A stretch of DNA of 64,000 bases from the NCBI RefSeq assembly GCF_001050195.2, contig NZ_DF967965.1, positions 212,245 through 276,244 on the forward strand, given 5' to 3'. The notes below the pieces were generated by a model that was not told the origin of the DNA, made no database searches, and saw nothing but the letters and a program-made list of their open reading frames with translations. Below, one piece after another: positions 33,152 to 42,582 of the stretch. Each line of letters opens with the position of its first letter. The stretch's first letter is position 1. The position numbers and the translations under genes were made by a program. The stretch comes from Anaerolinea thermolimosa (GTDB taxonomy: Bacteria > Chloroflexota > Anaerolineae > Anaerolineales > Anaerolineaceae).

Positions 33152-33181
33152 CTCTCATTCCCTTAATCAGGAGGTTTTTCC

Positions 33182-35500
33182 ATGAAATTTACCGACGGTT
33201 ACTGGCAAATACGTCCGGGGATTACACCCCACTGGCCGGTACATGTCCATGAGGTGATTGTTGAACCCGGAGGGCTTACGGTTTACGGCCCCACCCGGCG
33301 GTTGAATCACCGCGGAGATACGCTCAACCAGGCACTGCTCACCGTGCAGATCTCGTCGCCCATGCCGAATGTGATCAGGGTGAAGCTGTTTCACAATAAA
33401 GGGGTGCGGCCGCGCAGACCAGAATTTGAATTAAAGCCCCAGCCGCAACACGAGGTGGTGGTCCGCGATGACGCTCAGGCGGCCACGTTAACCAGCGGCC
33501 GTCTAACCGTGCGGGTAGAGAAGGCCGGTGACTGGCGCATCGATTTCATGGATGGCGACCGGGTGATCACCTCCAGCGGCTGGCGGGGAATGGGCATCAT
33601 GGATACGCCGGACGGGCGGTTTATCACCGAGCAACTCAACCTGGGGGTGGGGGAATGTGTTTACGGGCTGGGAGAGCGTTTCACGGCTTTTGTGAAGAAC
33701 GGGCAGGTGGTTGACCTTTGGAACGAAGACGGAGGCACCAGCAGTGAACAGGCCTACAAGAATGTTCCTTTTTACATGACCAATCGGGGGTACGGGGTGT
33801 TCATCAACCACCCTGAGCGGGTTTCACTGGAGGTGGCGTCTGAAAAGGTGGAGCGGGTGCAATTCAGTGTGCCGGGAGAGTCGCTGGAATACTTTTTAAT
33901 CTACGGGCCTACCCCCAGAGAGGTGCTGGAACGCTACACGGCCCTCACCGGGCGCCCGGCGCTCCCGCCGGCCTGGTCGTTCGGGCTCTGGCTGACGACT
34001 TCTTTCACCACCAGTTACGATGAACAGACGGTGAACGAGTTTATTCAGGGCATGGCCGAGCGGAAGATCCCATTGCACGTGTTCCATTATGATTGCTTCT
34101 GGATGAAGGAGTTCCACTGGGTTAATTTTGAGTGGGATCGGCGAGTCTTCCCCGACCCGGAAGGGATGCTCCGCCGGTTGAAGGAGCGGGGGTTGCGAAT
34201 CTGTGTGTGGATCAACCCCTACATTGCCCAGCGATCTGCTCTTTTTGATGAAGGGATGGAGAAGGGGTATCTTCTCAAACGACCGAATGGCGATGTCTGG
34301 CAGTGGGATATGTGGCAATCGGGGATGGCGCTGGTAGATTTTACCAACCCCGAGGCGCGCCGCTGGTATGGCGACAAATTGCGAGCCCTGCTCGACATGG
34401 GGGTAGATTGTTTCAAGACGGATTTTGGGGAACGTATCCCAACGGATGTGGTGTATTTTGATGGGTCTGATCCACAGCGGATGCACAACTACTATTCGTA
34501 TCTTTACAATCGGACGGTTTTTGAGGTGTTAGAGGAGAAACGGGGGAAAGGCGAGGCCGTGGTGTTCGCTCGATCCGCCACCAGCGGGGGGCAGCAGTTC
34601 CCGGTGCACTGGGGCGGTGATAGCACGGCGACGTTCGAATCCATGGCTGAAAGCCTGCGCGGTGGTCTATCGCTCTGCCTTTCCGGCTTCAGTTTTTGGA
34701 GTCATGATATTGGAGGGTTTGAACAGACCGCTCCGGCATCGGTGTACAAGCGCTGGTGTGCGTTCGGGTTGCTCTCTTCGCATAGCCGGTTGCATGGAAG
34801 CAGCTCGTACCGCGTGCCGTGGCTCTTCGATGAAGAGGCAGTGGATGTGCTGCGCTTCTTTACGAACCTCAAATGCCGGTTAATGCCTTATCTCTTTGAG
34901 ATGGCACGCGTGGCGCATGAGACCGGGGTTCCAATGATGCGCGCCATGCTGGTTGAATTCCCCGACGATCCCGCCTGCGATACCCTCGACCGACAGTACA
35001 TGCTGGGTGAGAATCTGCTCGTGGCGCCGGTCTTTACTGCGGAGGGAACGGTCGATTATTATCTGCCTGCCGGGCGATGGACGCACTTCCTCACCGGCGA
35101 GGTGGTGGAAGGCGGACGCTGGGTGCGCGAACAGCATGGATTTCTCAGCCTGCCGCTTCTGGTGCGTCCGAATTCGGTGCTTGCAGTGGGTGCAAATGAC
35201 CAGAAGCCCGATTACGATTATGCCGATGGGGTCACCTTGCACATCTTCGAACTGGGAGAAGGTGCCGCGGCCATGGCGCGTGTACCGACCGTGCAGGGAG
35301 GCACAGCTTTCACCGTTCGAGTGAGCCGGGAGGGGGAACGAATAGAGGTCATCATGGAGGGTGACGCCCGCAATTGGAGTGTGTTGCTGCGCGGGATCAG
35401 ACAACTTCAGAGTGTGGTGGGCGGAACTGCCTCTGTGGAGGAACTGGGGGTGCGGGTGACGCCCGGGAGTGGTGTACGCCGGTTGTCTCTCTTTCTTTAA
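33182..35500 (+). CDS. yicI: GH31 alpha-xylosidase (YicI-like)
   Basis: The 772-residue enzyme has the GH31 catalytic barrel with nucleophile D414 in KTDFGERIPTDVV and acid/base D480 in GGDSTATFESMAESLRGGLS, followed by GFSFWSHDIGGFE. These are specific for the YicI/alpha-xylosidase branch. It removes alpha-xylose from xyloglucan-type oligosaccharides. No signal peptide is visible, so the enzyme is intracellular and needs an oligosaccharide importer, which is not in this cluster. Length equals that of E. coli YicI. A long hairpin follows. Confidence 0.93.
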   Translation: MKFTDGYWQIRPGITPHWPVHVHEVIVEPGGLTVYGPTRRLNHRGDTLNQALLTVQISSPMPNVIRVKLFHNKGVRPRRPEFELKPQPQHEVVVRDDAQAATLTSGRLTVRVEKAGDWRIDFMDGDRVITSSGWRGMGIMDTPDGRFITEQLNLGVGECVYGLGERFTAFVKNGQVVDLWNEDGGTSSEQAYKNVPFYMTNRGYGVFINHPERVSLEVASEKVERVQFSVPGESLEYFLIYGPTPREVLERYTALTGRPALPPAWSFGLWLTTSFTTSYDEQTVNEFIQGMAERKIPLHVFHYDCFWMKEFHWVNFEWDRRVFPDPEGMLRRLKERGLRICVWINPYIAQRSALFDEGMEKGYLLKRPNGDVWQWDMWQSGMALVDFTNPEARRWYGDKLRALLDMGVDCFKTDFGERIPTDVVYFDGSDPQRMHNYYSYLYNRTVFEVLEEKRGKGEAVVFARSATSGGQQFPVHWGGDSTATFESMAESLRGGLSLCLSGFSFWSHDIGGFEQTAPASVYKRWCAFGLLSSHSRLHGSSSYRVPWLFDEEAVDVLRFFTNLKCRLMPYLFEMARVAHETGVPMMRAMLVEFPDDPACDTLDRQYMLGENLLVAPVFTAEGTVDYYLPAGRWTHFLTGEVVEGGRWVREQHGFLSLPLLVRPNSVLAVGANDQKPDYDYADGVTLHIFELGEGAAAMARVPTVQGGTAFTVRVSREGERIEVIMEGDARNWSVLLRGIRQLQSVVGGTASVEELGVRVTPGSGVRRLSLFL

Positions 35501-35525
35501 AACCGGGAAGCAAGCCTGAAATTCA

Positions 35526-35556
35526 CAGGCCAGCAGGGTTCATCCCTGCTGGCCTG
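35526..35556. terminator. Hairpin between convergent yicI and MBL-hydrolase genes
   Basis: A perfect 13-bp stem (CAGGCCAGCAGGG and complement) with a 5-nt loop. It lacks a strong T-run, so it may be a weak or factor-assisted terminator. Confidence 0.65.
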
Positions 35557-35580
35557 TTGGATTGCGGGAGGGGAAAGACT

Positions 35581-36303
35581 TCAGGAGGTAACCGGCTGGT
35601 TTTGCCAGGTCTCACCTTCTTTCAGTAGCTTTACAGGAATATCCAGGCCGGCCTCAAGCAGCCGCCGGATATAACCCTGAGGTGTTTGACCGGTACGCAG
35701 CAAGGGGAGACGCATATCCAGCCCCAGGTGCACTGGAATGACCAGACGGGGAGCAAGATCGCGGGTAGCCAGCACTGCTTCCCGCTCATTCATGGTCATG
35801 GGTGGGCGATACGTTGTGACGGGTATGAGGGCTACGTCGAGTGCAAACCGATCCCCGATCTGCTTCATGAAGGGAGCATAAAAGGTATCACCCGCGAAGT
35901 AAATTTGCAATCCTTCAGCGCGTATCACGAAGCCAACGGTTGGCACCAGATGAACGGCCGGGACGGCATGAATTTCGATCTCGCCGAGAGAGACGCTTTG
36001 CCAGGGGCGCAGACCCACCACATGGCGGCCACCGTAGAGGCGGGTTTCCCAGGCGGTAAGGTGCGGGGCAAAGATGGGAGTCTGGCCAGGGAGCAGCCGG
36101 AAGAAGTGCCGATCAATATGGTCCCAGTGGTTGTGCGAAACGAGCACGGCATCTACCTCACGCAGGGCCTCGGGCGGGCGGGCAGGGGGCGACAGGCGCA
36201 TGTAAAAGGGGTTCCCTCTGGGTCCAAAGTAGGGGTCCGTGAGAATACGCGCCCCGGCGGCTTCGATCAGGAGAGTGTTATGGCCAATCAGGGTTATTTT
36301 CAT
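35581..36303 (-). CDS. Metallo-beta-lactamase-fold hydrolase
   Basis: A 240-residue protein with the zinc motif SHNHWDHID (HxHxDH), a start typical of the UlaG/UPF0173 branch (ITLIGHNTLLIEAAGARILTDP), IYFAGDTFYAPFMKQIG and a late IPVHLGLDM histidine. Such enzymes hydrolyse lactones, phosphoesters or acyl-phosphatidylethanolamines; near sugar genes a lactonase is plausible but unproven. It lies 34 bases downstream of the dehydratase on the same strand, so they are probably co-transcribed. Confidence 0.8.
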   Translation of the reverse strand: MKITLIGHNTLLIEAAGARILTDPYFGPRGNPFYMRLSPPARPPEALREVDAVLVSHNHWDHIDRHFFRLLPGQTPIFAPHLTAWETRLYGGRHVVGLRPWQSVSLGEIEIHAVPAVHLVPTVGFVIRAEGLQIYFAGDTFYAPFMKQIGDRFALDVALIPVTTYRPPMTMNEREAVLATRDLAPRLVIPVHLGLDMRLPLLRTGQTPQGYIRRLLEAGLDIPVKLLKEGETWQNQPVTS

Positions 36304-36337
36304 CGCAGGTGAACCTGTTCAAAGAATCCCGTCTTCT

Positions 36338-37444
36338 TCACCAGTCCACCACTGAACCGTCATCAGGGTGGTAAGACTGGGGGTTGGTCCATTCATGGCC
36401 TATTTTATCGGCCAGGGCTTCTTCATCCAGCTCAATCCCCAGCCCGGGGCCTGTGGGCAGATCGATACAGCCATCTTTAATCACAAAGGGTTGTTTGAGG
36501 TAGCCTTCCCCCAGAGATACCTGTTCCTGGGCTAAAAAGTTAGGGATGGTGGCGTCAAGTTGCAGGCAGGCTGCCAGCGAGATGGGCCCCAGCGGGTTGT
36601 GCGGGGCCACAGCGGCATAGTAGGCTTCGGCCATTCCGGCGATGATGTGTACTTCGTGAATGCCACCCGCGTGGCACAGGTCGGGTTGGAGGATGGAGAC
36701 GGCGCGTTTCTCTAATAGTTCACGGAAGCCCCACTTGGTGAAGACTCGTTCCCCGGCAGCGATGGGCAGATGGGTACTGCGGGCAAGGTCGGCCAGCACA
36801 TCCACATTCTGGCATTGAACGGGTTCCTCAATGAACATGGGCTGGAAGGGTTCAAGGGCTTTGATTAATACTTTGGAGGTCTGAGGCGGAATGGCACCAT
36901 GGAAATCTATGGCGATATCTATCTCGGGGCCGGCGGCTTCGCGGAGGGCGGCAAAATTAGCCACAGCCCGGTCGATAAAGCCCTTTGTTTCTACAATCCG
37001 GGCAGGGCGCCCGCCAAAGACACCGGTTTTAAAGGCGTTGAAGCCCCGGGCGGCAAGTTGACGGATGGTTTCGGGGTTGCCGCCAGCGTGGGCGTAAACG
37101 CGGATGCGCTCACGGGTGGGGCCGCCAAAGAGTTTATACACGGGTTGACCGTAATATTTCCCGGTGAGATCCCAGAGGGCCTGTTCTACCCCGCTCAGAG
37201 CGCTGGTGAGGATGGGGCCACCGCGGTAAAAGGCATGGCGATACATAGCCTGCCAGTGATGGATCACCCGGGTGGGGTCTTGCCCAAGGAGATAGGGTTC
37301 CAGTTCGGCTACGGCCTGCGCGCAGGTGAGGGCGCGGCCTTCGAGAATGGGCTCACCCAGCCCCACCAGGCCTTCATCGGTGTGAATTTTCAGAAAGAGC
37401 CAGCGCGGTTTAACCAGGAAGGTTTCCAGTTTGGTAATTTTCAT
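36338..37444 (-). CDS. Mandelate racemase/enolase-family dehydratase, galactonate-dehydratase-like
   Basis: The 368-residue protein has the enolase N-terminal cap (MKITKLETFLVKPRWLFLKIHTDEGLVGLGEP) and barrel with SGVEQALWDLTGKYYGQPVY, DIAIDFHGAIPP, FIEEPVQCQN and IAAGERVFTKWGF. This is the DgoD/galactonate dehydratase pattern, including a His in the DFHG segment. It should dehydrate an aldonic acid to a 2-keto-3-deoxy acid, the natural step after the lactonase at 32288. GAGGAG upstream selects the ATG at 37444. Exact sugar-acid specificity cannot be told. Confidence 0.85.
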   Translation of the reverse strand: MKITKLETFLVKPRWLFLKIHTDEGLVGLGEPILEGRALTCAQAVAELEPYLLGQDPTRVIHHWQAMYRHAFYRGGPILTSALSGVEQALWDLTGKYYGQPVYKLFGGPTRERIRVYAHAGGNPETIRQLAARGFNAFKTGVFGGRPARIVETKGFIDRAVANFAALREAAGPEIDIAIDFHGAIPPQTSKVLIKALEPFQPMFIEEPVQCQNVDVLADLARSTHLPIAAGERVFTKWGFRELLEKRAVSILQPDLCHAGGIHEVHIIAGMAEAYYAAVAPHNPLGPISLAACLQLDATIPNFLAQEQVSLGEGYLKQPFVIKDGCIDLPTGPGLGIELDEEALADKIGHEWTNPQSYHPDDGSVVDW

Positions 37445-37583
37445 AAAGGAACTCCTCAAGTTCGGGAAAGTAGCCAGAGAGGCCGTCAGGTGCAGAGGTA
37501 CCTGCGAAATGCACCGTGGTTAAGTGTAGCTCGAATTCTAAAAATGGGGTAACCGGTGCGATCCGGTGGTTGCGGGTTTATGC

Positions 37584-37589
37584 TACACT
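37584..37589 (+). promoter_or_regulatory. Extended -10 promoter before the Gfo/Idh gene
   Basis: TGCTACACT (37581-37589) is a good extended -10; the -35 is weak. It lies 41 bases before the ATG at 37631. Confidence 0.4.
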
Positions 37590-37630
37590 ACGAGAAAACG
37601 GTTGACCCTGAGCAGTCGGAGGAGGTTGGT

Positions 37631-38872
37631 ATGGCGGCATTACGTTTGGGGATTGTGGGTGCGGGTTTTGTGGCTCATTTTCATGTGCGCGCGTTAATGC
37701 AGATGCGCGGCTTCGAGGTGGCGGGGATCGTTTCGCCTCATCGCGCAGGCAAACTGGCCGAGGTGGTGCGGCAGAACGACCTTGGAGAAGCCAGGGTGTT
37801 TTCGAGCCTGAGTGAGATGGCGCACCAGGTGGATGTGGTAGCACTCTTTGCCCCCAATTATTTACGGGTGGAGATGGTAGAAGAACTGGTGGATGCCGTA
37901 CGGAAGGGAGCTCCCCTAAAAGGGGTGATTTGCGAGAAGCCCCTTGCCCGTAATCTGAAAGAGGCACGGCGGGTGGTGGACTTGATCGAATCGGTGGGTT
38001 TAAAAAATGCTTACTTTGAGAACCAGATTTTCATGAAGCCCATTCAGGCGCAACGTTTGCAGCTGGCACCTTTACAGGAGCAAATGGGCCCTCTTTCACT
38101 GGTGCGTTCGGCTGAAGAACATGGCGGCCCGCATGAAGCGTGGTTCTGGGATCCAACCCGGCAAGGGGGAGGGGTGCTGAGCGACATGGGGTGCCACAGT
38201 ATTGCCGCAGGCTGGTACTGCCTGACGCCTGTGGGTAAACCGGTGACGTTTTTACAGCCAGTTTCGGTGATGGCCGACTGTGCCCTGCTTAAATGGGGGC
38301 GCCCGGAATGGCGTGAGCGGTTGTTGCGTGAACGAGGGGTGGATTACGCCAGAACCCCCGCGGAAGATTTTGCCACCGGCATGGTGACCTTCCGTAACCC
38401 GGAGACCGGGCAGATGGTAAAGGCTCAGTTTACCAATTCGTGGATGTTTGAGAAGCAAGGGTTACGCCTGATGATGGATGGGATGGGGCCGGGATATGCT
38501 TTTGAGATCAACACTTTACAATCGCCGTTGAACCTGTTCATCGGGGATGTTGCCGCTGAGGCGGTAGCGAACGCCGAGCTGGCGCTGGAGAAAGCCACTG
38601 CTTCACGCGGACTGCTGGCCGTGCAATATAATGAGCCTGATCTCTACGGCTATACGGATGAAAACGTGGATGCCGCACAGGCCTTCAGAGAAGGGCGGAA
38701 TGGTATGCTGACCTGGCGTTATGGGCTGGAGATCACCCGGCTGGTGATGGCGGCTTATCTATCGGCGGAACGAAAACAAACCATCGATTTAACGGATCCC
38801 GTGATTCAGGCCGAGCTGGAAACCTATATTCCGCTTATTCAGCAGGGACGCGGGGCTGAACTCCTTTATTAA
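37631..38872 (+). CDS. Gfo/Idh/MocA-family oxidoreductase
   Basis: The 413-residue protein starts with an NAD(P)-binding Rossmann motif (LRLGIVGAGFVAHFHVRAL) and has the family motif CEKPLARNLKEA, then an alpha/beta catalytic domain with GGVLSDMGCHSIAAGWY. It probably oxidises or epimerises a sugar, sugar acid or inositol. GGAGGAGG before ATG 37631 sets the start, and the frame upstream covers the promoter. It is divergent from the dehydratase at 36338 and likely part of the same catabolic island. Confidence 0.85.
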   Translation: MAALRLGIVGAGFVAHFHVRALMQMRGFEVAGIVSPHRAGKLAEVVRQNDLGEARVFSSLSEMAHQVDVVALFAPNYLRVEMVEELVDAVRKGAPLKGVICEKPLARNLKEARRVVDLIESVGLKNAYFENQIFMKPIQAQRLQLAPLQEQMGPLSLVRSAEEHGGPHEAWFWDPTRQGGGVLSDMGCHSIAAGWYCLTPVGKPVTFLQPVSVMADCALLKWGRPEWRERLLRERGVDYARTPAEDFATGMVTFRNPETGQMVKAQFTNSWMFEKQGLRLMMDGMGPGYAFEINTLQSPLNLFIGDVAAEAVANAELALEKATASRGLLAVQYNEPDLYGYTDENVDAAQAFREGRNGMLTWRYGLEITRLVMAAYLSAERKQTIDLTDPVIQAELETYIPLIQQGRGAELLY

Positions 38873-38890
38873 GACCCGGTTTCATGGAAG

Positions 38891-38926
38891 GAAGGGAAAT
38901 GGTGTTGCCAGTTACCCTTTCCCTTC
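38891..38926. terminator. Hairpin between the convergent Gfo/Idh and rfbD genes
   Basis: Stem GAAGGGAAA / TTTCCCTTC (38891-38899, 38918-38926) lies between two converging genes. Confidence 0.5.
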
Positions 38927-39808
38927 TCAGGATTCCATGGCCAATCGCAGGGCTGTCTGCCAGGGGGGCAGGCGCAGGCCGAAGGTAAGTTCGAATTTAC
39001 TACAATCGAGGGCCGAAAAGAGCGGGCGCTGCGCCGGGGTGGGGAAGTCGGCTGTGCAGGCTGGAAGGATGCGCTGTGCCTGCCGCAATTCAGGGTGAGG
39101 ATCGCAGGCGATGATTTCCTGCGCCCACTCGTAACGGCTGGCGTGGCCGCTCCCGGCCAGGTGATAAATGCCGTGATGTTCCTGGAGCCAGCTGGTGGGG
39201 TCTTCCTCACCGCGGGCCAGCACCTGTGCGGTTATTTCAGCCAGGGCACGTGCCCAGGTTGGATTGCTCACCTGGTCCGAAACCACCCTGAGCTCTGGCT
39301 GACGGCGTGCCCATTCCAGGACTTTCCCTACGAAACTATCGCGACGGGTGGAATATACCCAGGCCGTGCGCAGAATGAGGGCCGGGCAACCTGACTGGAG
39401 AATGGCCTGTTCCCCTTCCAGTTTGGTCTGGCCGTAGACGTTGAGGGGGCGGGGGGCGTCGGCTTCGACGTAGGGAGAGCCTTTGGTTCCGTCAAAGACA
39501 AAGTCGGTGGAGAAGTGAATCAGTGCGGCACCACAGCGGCGGGCGGCCTCAGCCAGGGCGGCGGGGGCTTCAGTGTTGATCAGGCGTGCCAGTTCGGGTT
39601 CACTCTCGGCCCTGTCTACCTGGGTGTAGGCGGCGGCATTGTAAATCACCTGCGGGCAGTGTTGTTGAACCACTTCCGCAAGGGTGGCGGGTTTCGTGAA
39701 ATCCACTTCGGGGTAATCGAAGGAATAAACCTCGCCCAGGGTAGACAGAGAACGCTGAGCTTCCCAGCCAAGCTGGCCGGTTTTTCCGAGGAGAAGAATG
39801 CGCATCAT
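38927..39808 (-). CDS. rfbD: dTDP-4-dehydrorhamnose reductase
   Basis: A 293-residue short-chain reductase with the NAD(P) motif [18 protein letters not shown], the RfbD-type [34 protein letters not shown] and catalytic YGQTKLEGE. It performs the last step to dTDP-L-rhamnose. It is the last gene of the four-gene operon and overlaps the rfbA stop by four bases. Confidence 0.93.
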   Translation of the reverse strand: MMRILLLGKTGQLGWEAQRSLSTLGEVYSFDYPEVDFTKPATLAEVVQQHCPQVIYNAAAYTQVDRAESEPELARLINTEAPAALAEAARRCGAALIHFSTDFVFDGTKGSPYVEADAPRPLNVYGQTKLEGEQAILQSGCPALILRTAWVYSTRRDSFVGKVLEWARRQPELRVVSDQVSNPTWARALAEITAQVLARGEEDPTSWLQEHHGIYHLAGSGHASRYEWAQEIIACDPHPELRQAQRILPACTADFPTPAQRPLFSALDCSKFELTFGLRLPPWQTALRLAMES

Positions 39809-40683
39809 TTTCCGGGTCGCTCCTCCAGCAGGCCGAGCAGGTATTTTCCATAACCGTTTCCGGCGTATTTACTGGCCTCTTTACGCAAACCGGCCTCGTC
39901 GATGTATCCCATGCGGTAGGCAATTTCTTCAGGGCAGGAGATCATCATGCCCTGCCGGTCTTCAACCGCCTGTACGAAATTGGCCGCCTGAAGCAGGGAT
40001 TCATGAGTACCGGCGTCCAGCCAGGCCACTCCGCGCCCCAGCAGCATCACTCGCAGCTGGCCGCGTTCCAGGTAAATGCGGTTGAGATCGGTGATCTCCA
40101 GTTCACCGCGCGCTGAGGGTTTGAGGTTCGCGGCCAGCTCCACCACCTGCTGGTCGTAGAAGTAAATGCCCGGCACAGCAAAATGAGAGCGGGGATGAGC
40201 GGGTTTTTCTTCAATGCTGAGGGCCCGCCCGTGTTCGTCGAACTCCACCACCCCGTAACGTTCGGGGTCGCGCACGGTGTAGGCGAAGATGACCGCACCC
40301 GACTGCAATTTGGCGGCTTCACGCAGAGTATTCGGCAGCCCATGCCCGTAGAAGATGTTGTCTCCCAGAATCAGACAGACAGGTTCATTCTGGATGAAGT
40401 CACGACCGATGATGAAGGACTCGGCCAGGCCACGTGGTTCGGGCTGTTCGGCGTAGCTGAACTCGACTCCCCACTGGTGGCCGTTCCCCAGAAGGCGCCG
40501 AAAAACGGGCAGATCTTCGGGAGTGCTGATCACCAGAATCTCTCGAATGCCAGCCAGCATCAGCATCGAGAGAGGATAATAAATCATGGGCTTATCATAG
40601 ACGGGCAAGAGCTGTTTGCTCACGCCCAGGGTCAGCGGGTAGAGGCGAGTGCCTTTCCCTCCAGCAAGAATGATCCCTCTCAT
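39805..40683 (-). CDS. rfbA: Glucose-1-phosphate thymidylyltransferase
   Basis: The 292-residue product has the nucleotidyltransferase signature [39 protein letters not shown] and the product motif LGDNIFYG. It activates glucose-1-phosphate with dTTP as the first step of the rhamnose route. The ATG at 40683 overlaps the rfbB stop; the extension to 40722 is inside rfbB and is not used. Confidence 0.95.
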   Translation of the reverse strand: MRGIILAGGKGTRLYPLTLGVSKQLLPVYDKPMIYYPLSMLMLAGIREILVISTPEDLPVFRRLLGNGHQWGVEFSYAEQPEPRGLAESFIIGRDFIQNEPVCLILGDNIFYGHGLPNTLREAAKLQSGAVIFAYTVRDPERYGVVEFDEHGRALSIEEKPAHPRSHFAVPGIYFYDQQVVELAANLKPSARGELEITDLNRIYLERGQLRVMLLGRGVAWLDAGTHESLLQAANFVQAVEDRQGMMISCPEEIAYRMGYIDEAGLRKEASKYAGNGYGKYLLGLLEERPGK

Positions 40684-41768
40684 GGGTTCCCTCCACGTTG
40701 TGCGTAATTGCGTTCCAACCATTTCTGGAGATCGGAGCCTTTGCGGACAGCTTCAATCCAGTCCGGATGATCGAGGTACCAGCGCACCGTCTCAAGGAGA
40801 CCGGTGGTCAGGCTCATCCGCGGGCGCCATCCCAGCTCATGACCGATCTTGGTAATATCCATGGCATAACGACGATCATGCCCGGGACGGTCTTGTACGA
40901 AGCGGATGAGGTTACGGTGAGGTCGGTGGGGCGAAGTCGGTGCCAGTTCGTCGAGGATATCACACAGGGTGTGGACGACCTCCAGGTTGGTGGGCTGGTT
41001 CCCCCCTCCAATATTGTAAGTCTCACCGGATTGACCGCCTGTAACCACCCGCCAGATTGCCTCACAGTGATCGACAACGTACAGCCAATCGCGTACTTGC
41101 TTCCCATCCCCGTAGACGGGCAGGTCTTTTCCATGAAGCGCGTTGAGGATCATCAGGGGGATCAATTTTTCAGGATACTGGTAAGGGCCGTAATTGTTGG
41201 AGCAATTGGAAAGGGTTACCGGCAGGCCATAGGTGTGATGATAAGCCCGAACGAGGTGATCGCTGGCGGCTTTGCTCGCCGAATAGGGTGAACGCGGAGC
41301 ATAAGGGGTTGATTCGGTAAAGGCCGGGTCTTCAGGTGCCAGGGAACCAAACACCTCGTCAGTAGAAACGTGATGAAAGCGCACCTGCTCAATGGGCACG
41401 GTTTTTTCGGTGAGCCAGGCCTGACGGGCGGCTTCCAGGAGGGTGAATGTGCCGATGATATTGGTTTGAATGAACTGACCTGGCCCAAGGATGGAACGAT
41501 CGACGTGCGATTCGGCAGCGAAGTGAACCACGGTGTCGATGGCGTATTCATGGAAGAGCCGATCGACCAGGGGGCGGTCGCAGATATCTCCGTGGATGAA
41601 ATGGTGCCTGGCGGGGTCGGGAAGATCGTTCAGGTTTTCCAGACTGCCCGCATAGGTGAGGGCATCCAGGTTGATAATGGTCACTTCCGGGTCGGTTTGC
41701 AATAAATACCGTACAAAATTCGACCCGATGAAACCGGCACCGCCGGTGACGAGGACCTGTTTAGGCAT
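40680..41768 (-). CDS. rfbB: dTDP-glucose 4,6-dehydratase
   Basis: A 362-residue SDR enzyme with [19 protein letters not shown], the substrate motif [24 protein letters not shown] and the catalytic [15 protein letters not shown]. It makes dTDP-4-keto-6-deoxyglucose. It follows rfbC after a 33-base gap and overlaps rfbA, which fits one transcript from the promoter at 42422. Confidence 0.96.
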   Translation of the reverse strand: MPKQVLVTGGAGFIGSNFVRYLLQTDPEVTIINLDALTYAGSLENLNDLPDPARHHFIHGDICDRPLVDRLFHEYAIDTVVHFAAESHVDRSILGPGQFIQTNIIGTFTLLEAARQAWLTEKTVPIEQVRFHHVSTDEVFGSLAPEDPAFTESTPYAPRSPYSASKAASDHLVRAYHHTYGLPVTLSNCSNNYGPYQYPEKLIPLMILNALHGKDLPVYGDGKQVRDWLYVVDHCEAIWRVVTGGQSGETYNIGGGNQPTNLEVVHTLCDILDELAPTSPHRPHRNLIRFVQDRPGHDRRYAMDITKIGHELGWRPRMSLTTGLLETVRWYLDHPDWIEAVRKGSDLQKWLERNYAQRGGNP

Positions 41769-41801
41769 TGGTTACCTCCCTGCCTGATGAAAATGAAGCC
41801 A

Positions 41802-42350
41802 TCATTCAAAACAATCGGCGTCCTGCAGTCGCTTCCCCTGGCGGTCTTTCTCCGAAAGAACAGGGTCTTCACCGGTTGGGATAGGCCAGGCGATCTGGAG
41901 TGCAGGGTCGTTCCATAAAAGGGTACGTTCCCACTCAGGAGCGTAAAAGTCGGTGGCTTTGTAGAATACTTCGGCCCAGTCGCTGAGGACATAGAAGCCG
42001 TGGGCAAAGCCGGGGGGCACCCAGAGTTGACGGTGATTTTCTGCGGAGAGTTCCATCCCCACCCAGCGCCCAAAGGTGGGAGAAGAGCGGCGAAGATCAA
42101 CCACGACATCGAAGATGCTTCCCACCACGGCCCGCACCAGTTTTCCCTGGGCATGGCGGATCTGGTAATGCAAGCCACGTAGTATGCCACGCCGCGAACC
42201 GGAATGGTTGTCTTGAACAAAGGTGGCGGCTATGCCTGCCTCAGCATAACGTTTCGCGTGATAGGTTTCCATAAAGAAGCCGCGATGGTCACCAAAGAGC
42301 TGTGGAACGATGATCCAGACGTCCGGGAGGGCAGTGGGTTGAATCTCCAT
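41802..42350 (-). CDS. rfbC: dTDP-4-dehydrorhamnose 3,5-epimerase
   Basis: The 182-residue cupin has DHRGFFMETYHAKRY, the catalytic DNHSGSRRGILRGLHYQ, VDLRRSSPTFG and PPGFAHGFYVLSD. It epimerises the 4-keto intermediate. It is the first gene of the operon. The ATG at 42350 is chosen by homology; the frame extends to 42443 across the promoter, so that part cannot be coding. Confidence 0.95.
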   Translation of the reverse strand: MEIQPTALPDVWIIVPQLFGDHRGFFMETYHAKRYAEAGIAATFVQDNHSGSRRGILRGLHYQIRHAQGKLVRAVVGSIFDVVVDLRRSSPTFGRWVGMELSAENHRQLWVPPGFAHGFYVLSDWAEVFYKATDFYAPEWERTLLWNDPALQIAWPIPTGEDPVLSEKDRQGKRLQDADCFE

Positions 42351-42392
42351 AGAGGTGCTTCTTTCGTCGAGATTGTTGCTTTCTACGGGTGC

Positions 42393-42422
42393 ATTGTATC
42401 CTGATCGGGGGTGCTTTGTCAA
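42393..42422 (-). promoter_or_regulatory. Promoter of the dTDP-rhamnose operon
   Basis: On the minus strand TTGACA (42422-42417), 18 nt and TACAAT (42398-42393), with a start near 42386 and about 36 nt of leader. Confidence 0.8.
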
Positions 42423-42463
42423 AAATCGCTTCGCCCGTTGCATTAAATGCCTGTAATTCCTCG

Positions 42464-42469
42464 TATAAT
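42464..42469 (+). promoter_or_regulatory. Probable -10 of the diguanylate cyclase gene
   Basis: A consensus TATAAT; TTGCAT at 42438-42443 is the best -35 but its spacing is 20 nt. It is divergent from the rhamnose operon promoter, less than 50 bases away. Confidence 0.45.
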
Positions 42470-42582
42470 CTAAGAGTATTCTTGCAATGTTGCCAGACCA
42501 GCCTGAAGGGAATCGCGTGTCTGGTTGAATTTAGAGGTGTATTCCGGCATACGCAGCGCTTCCGAGGCGGCAGGTCGCGGCT

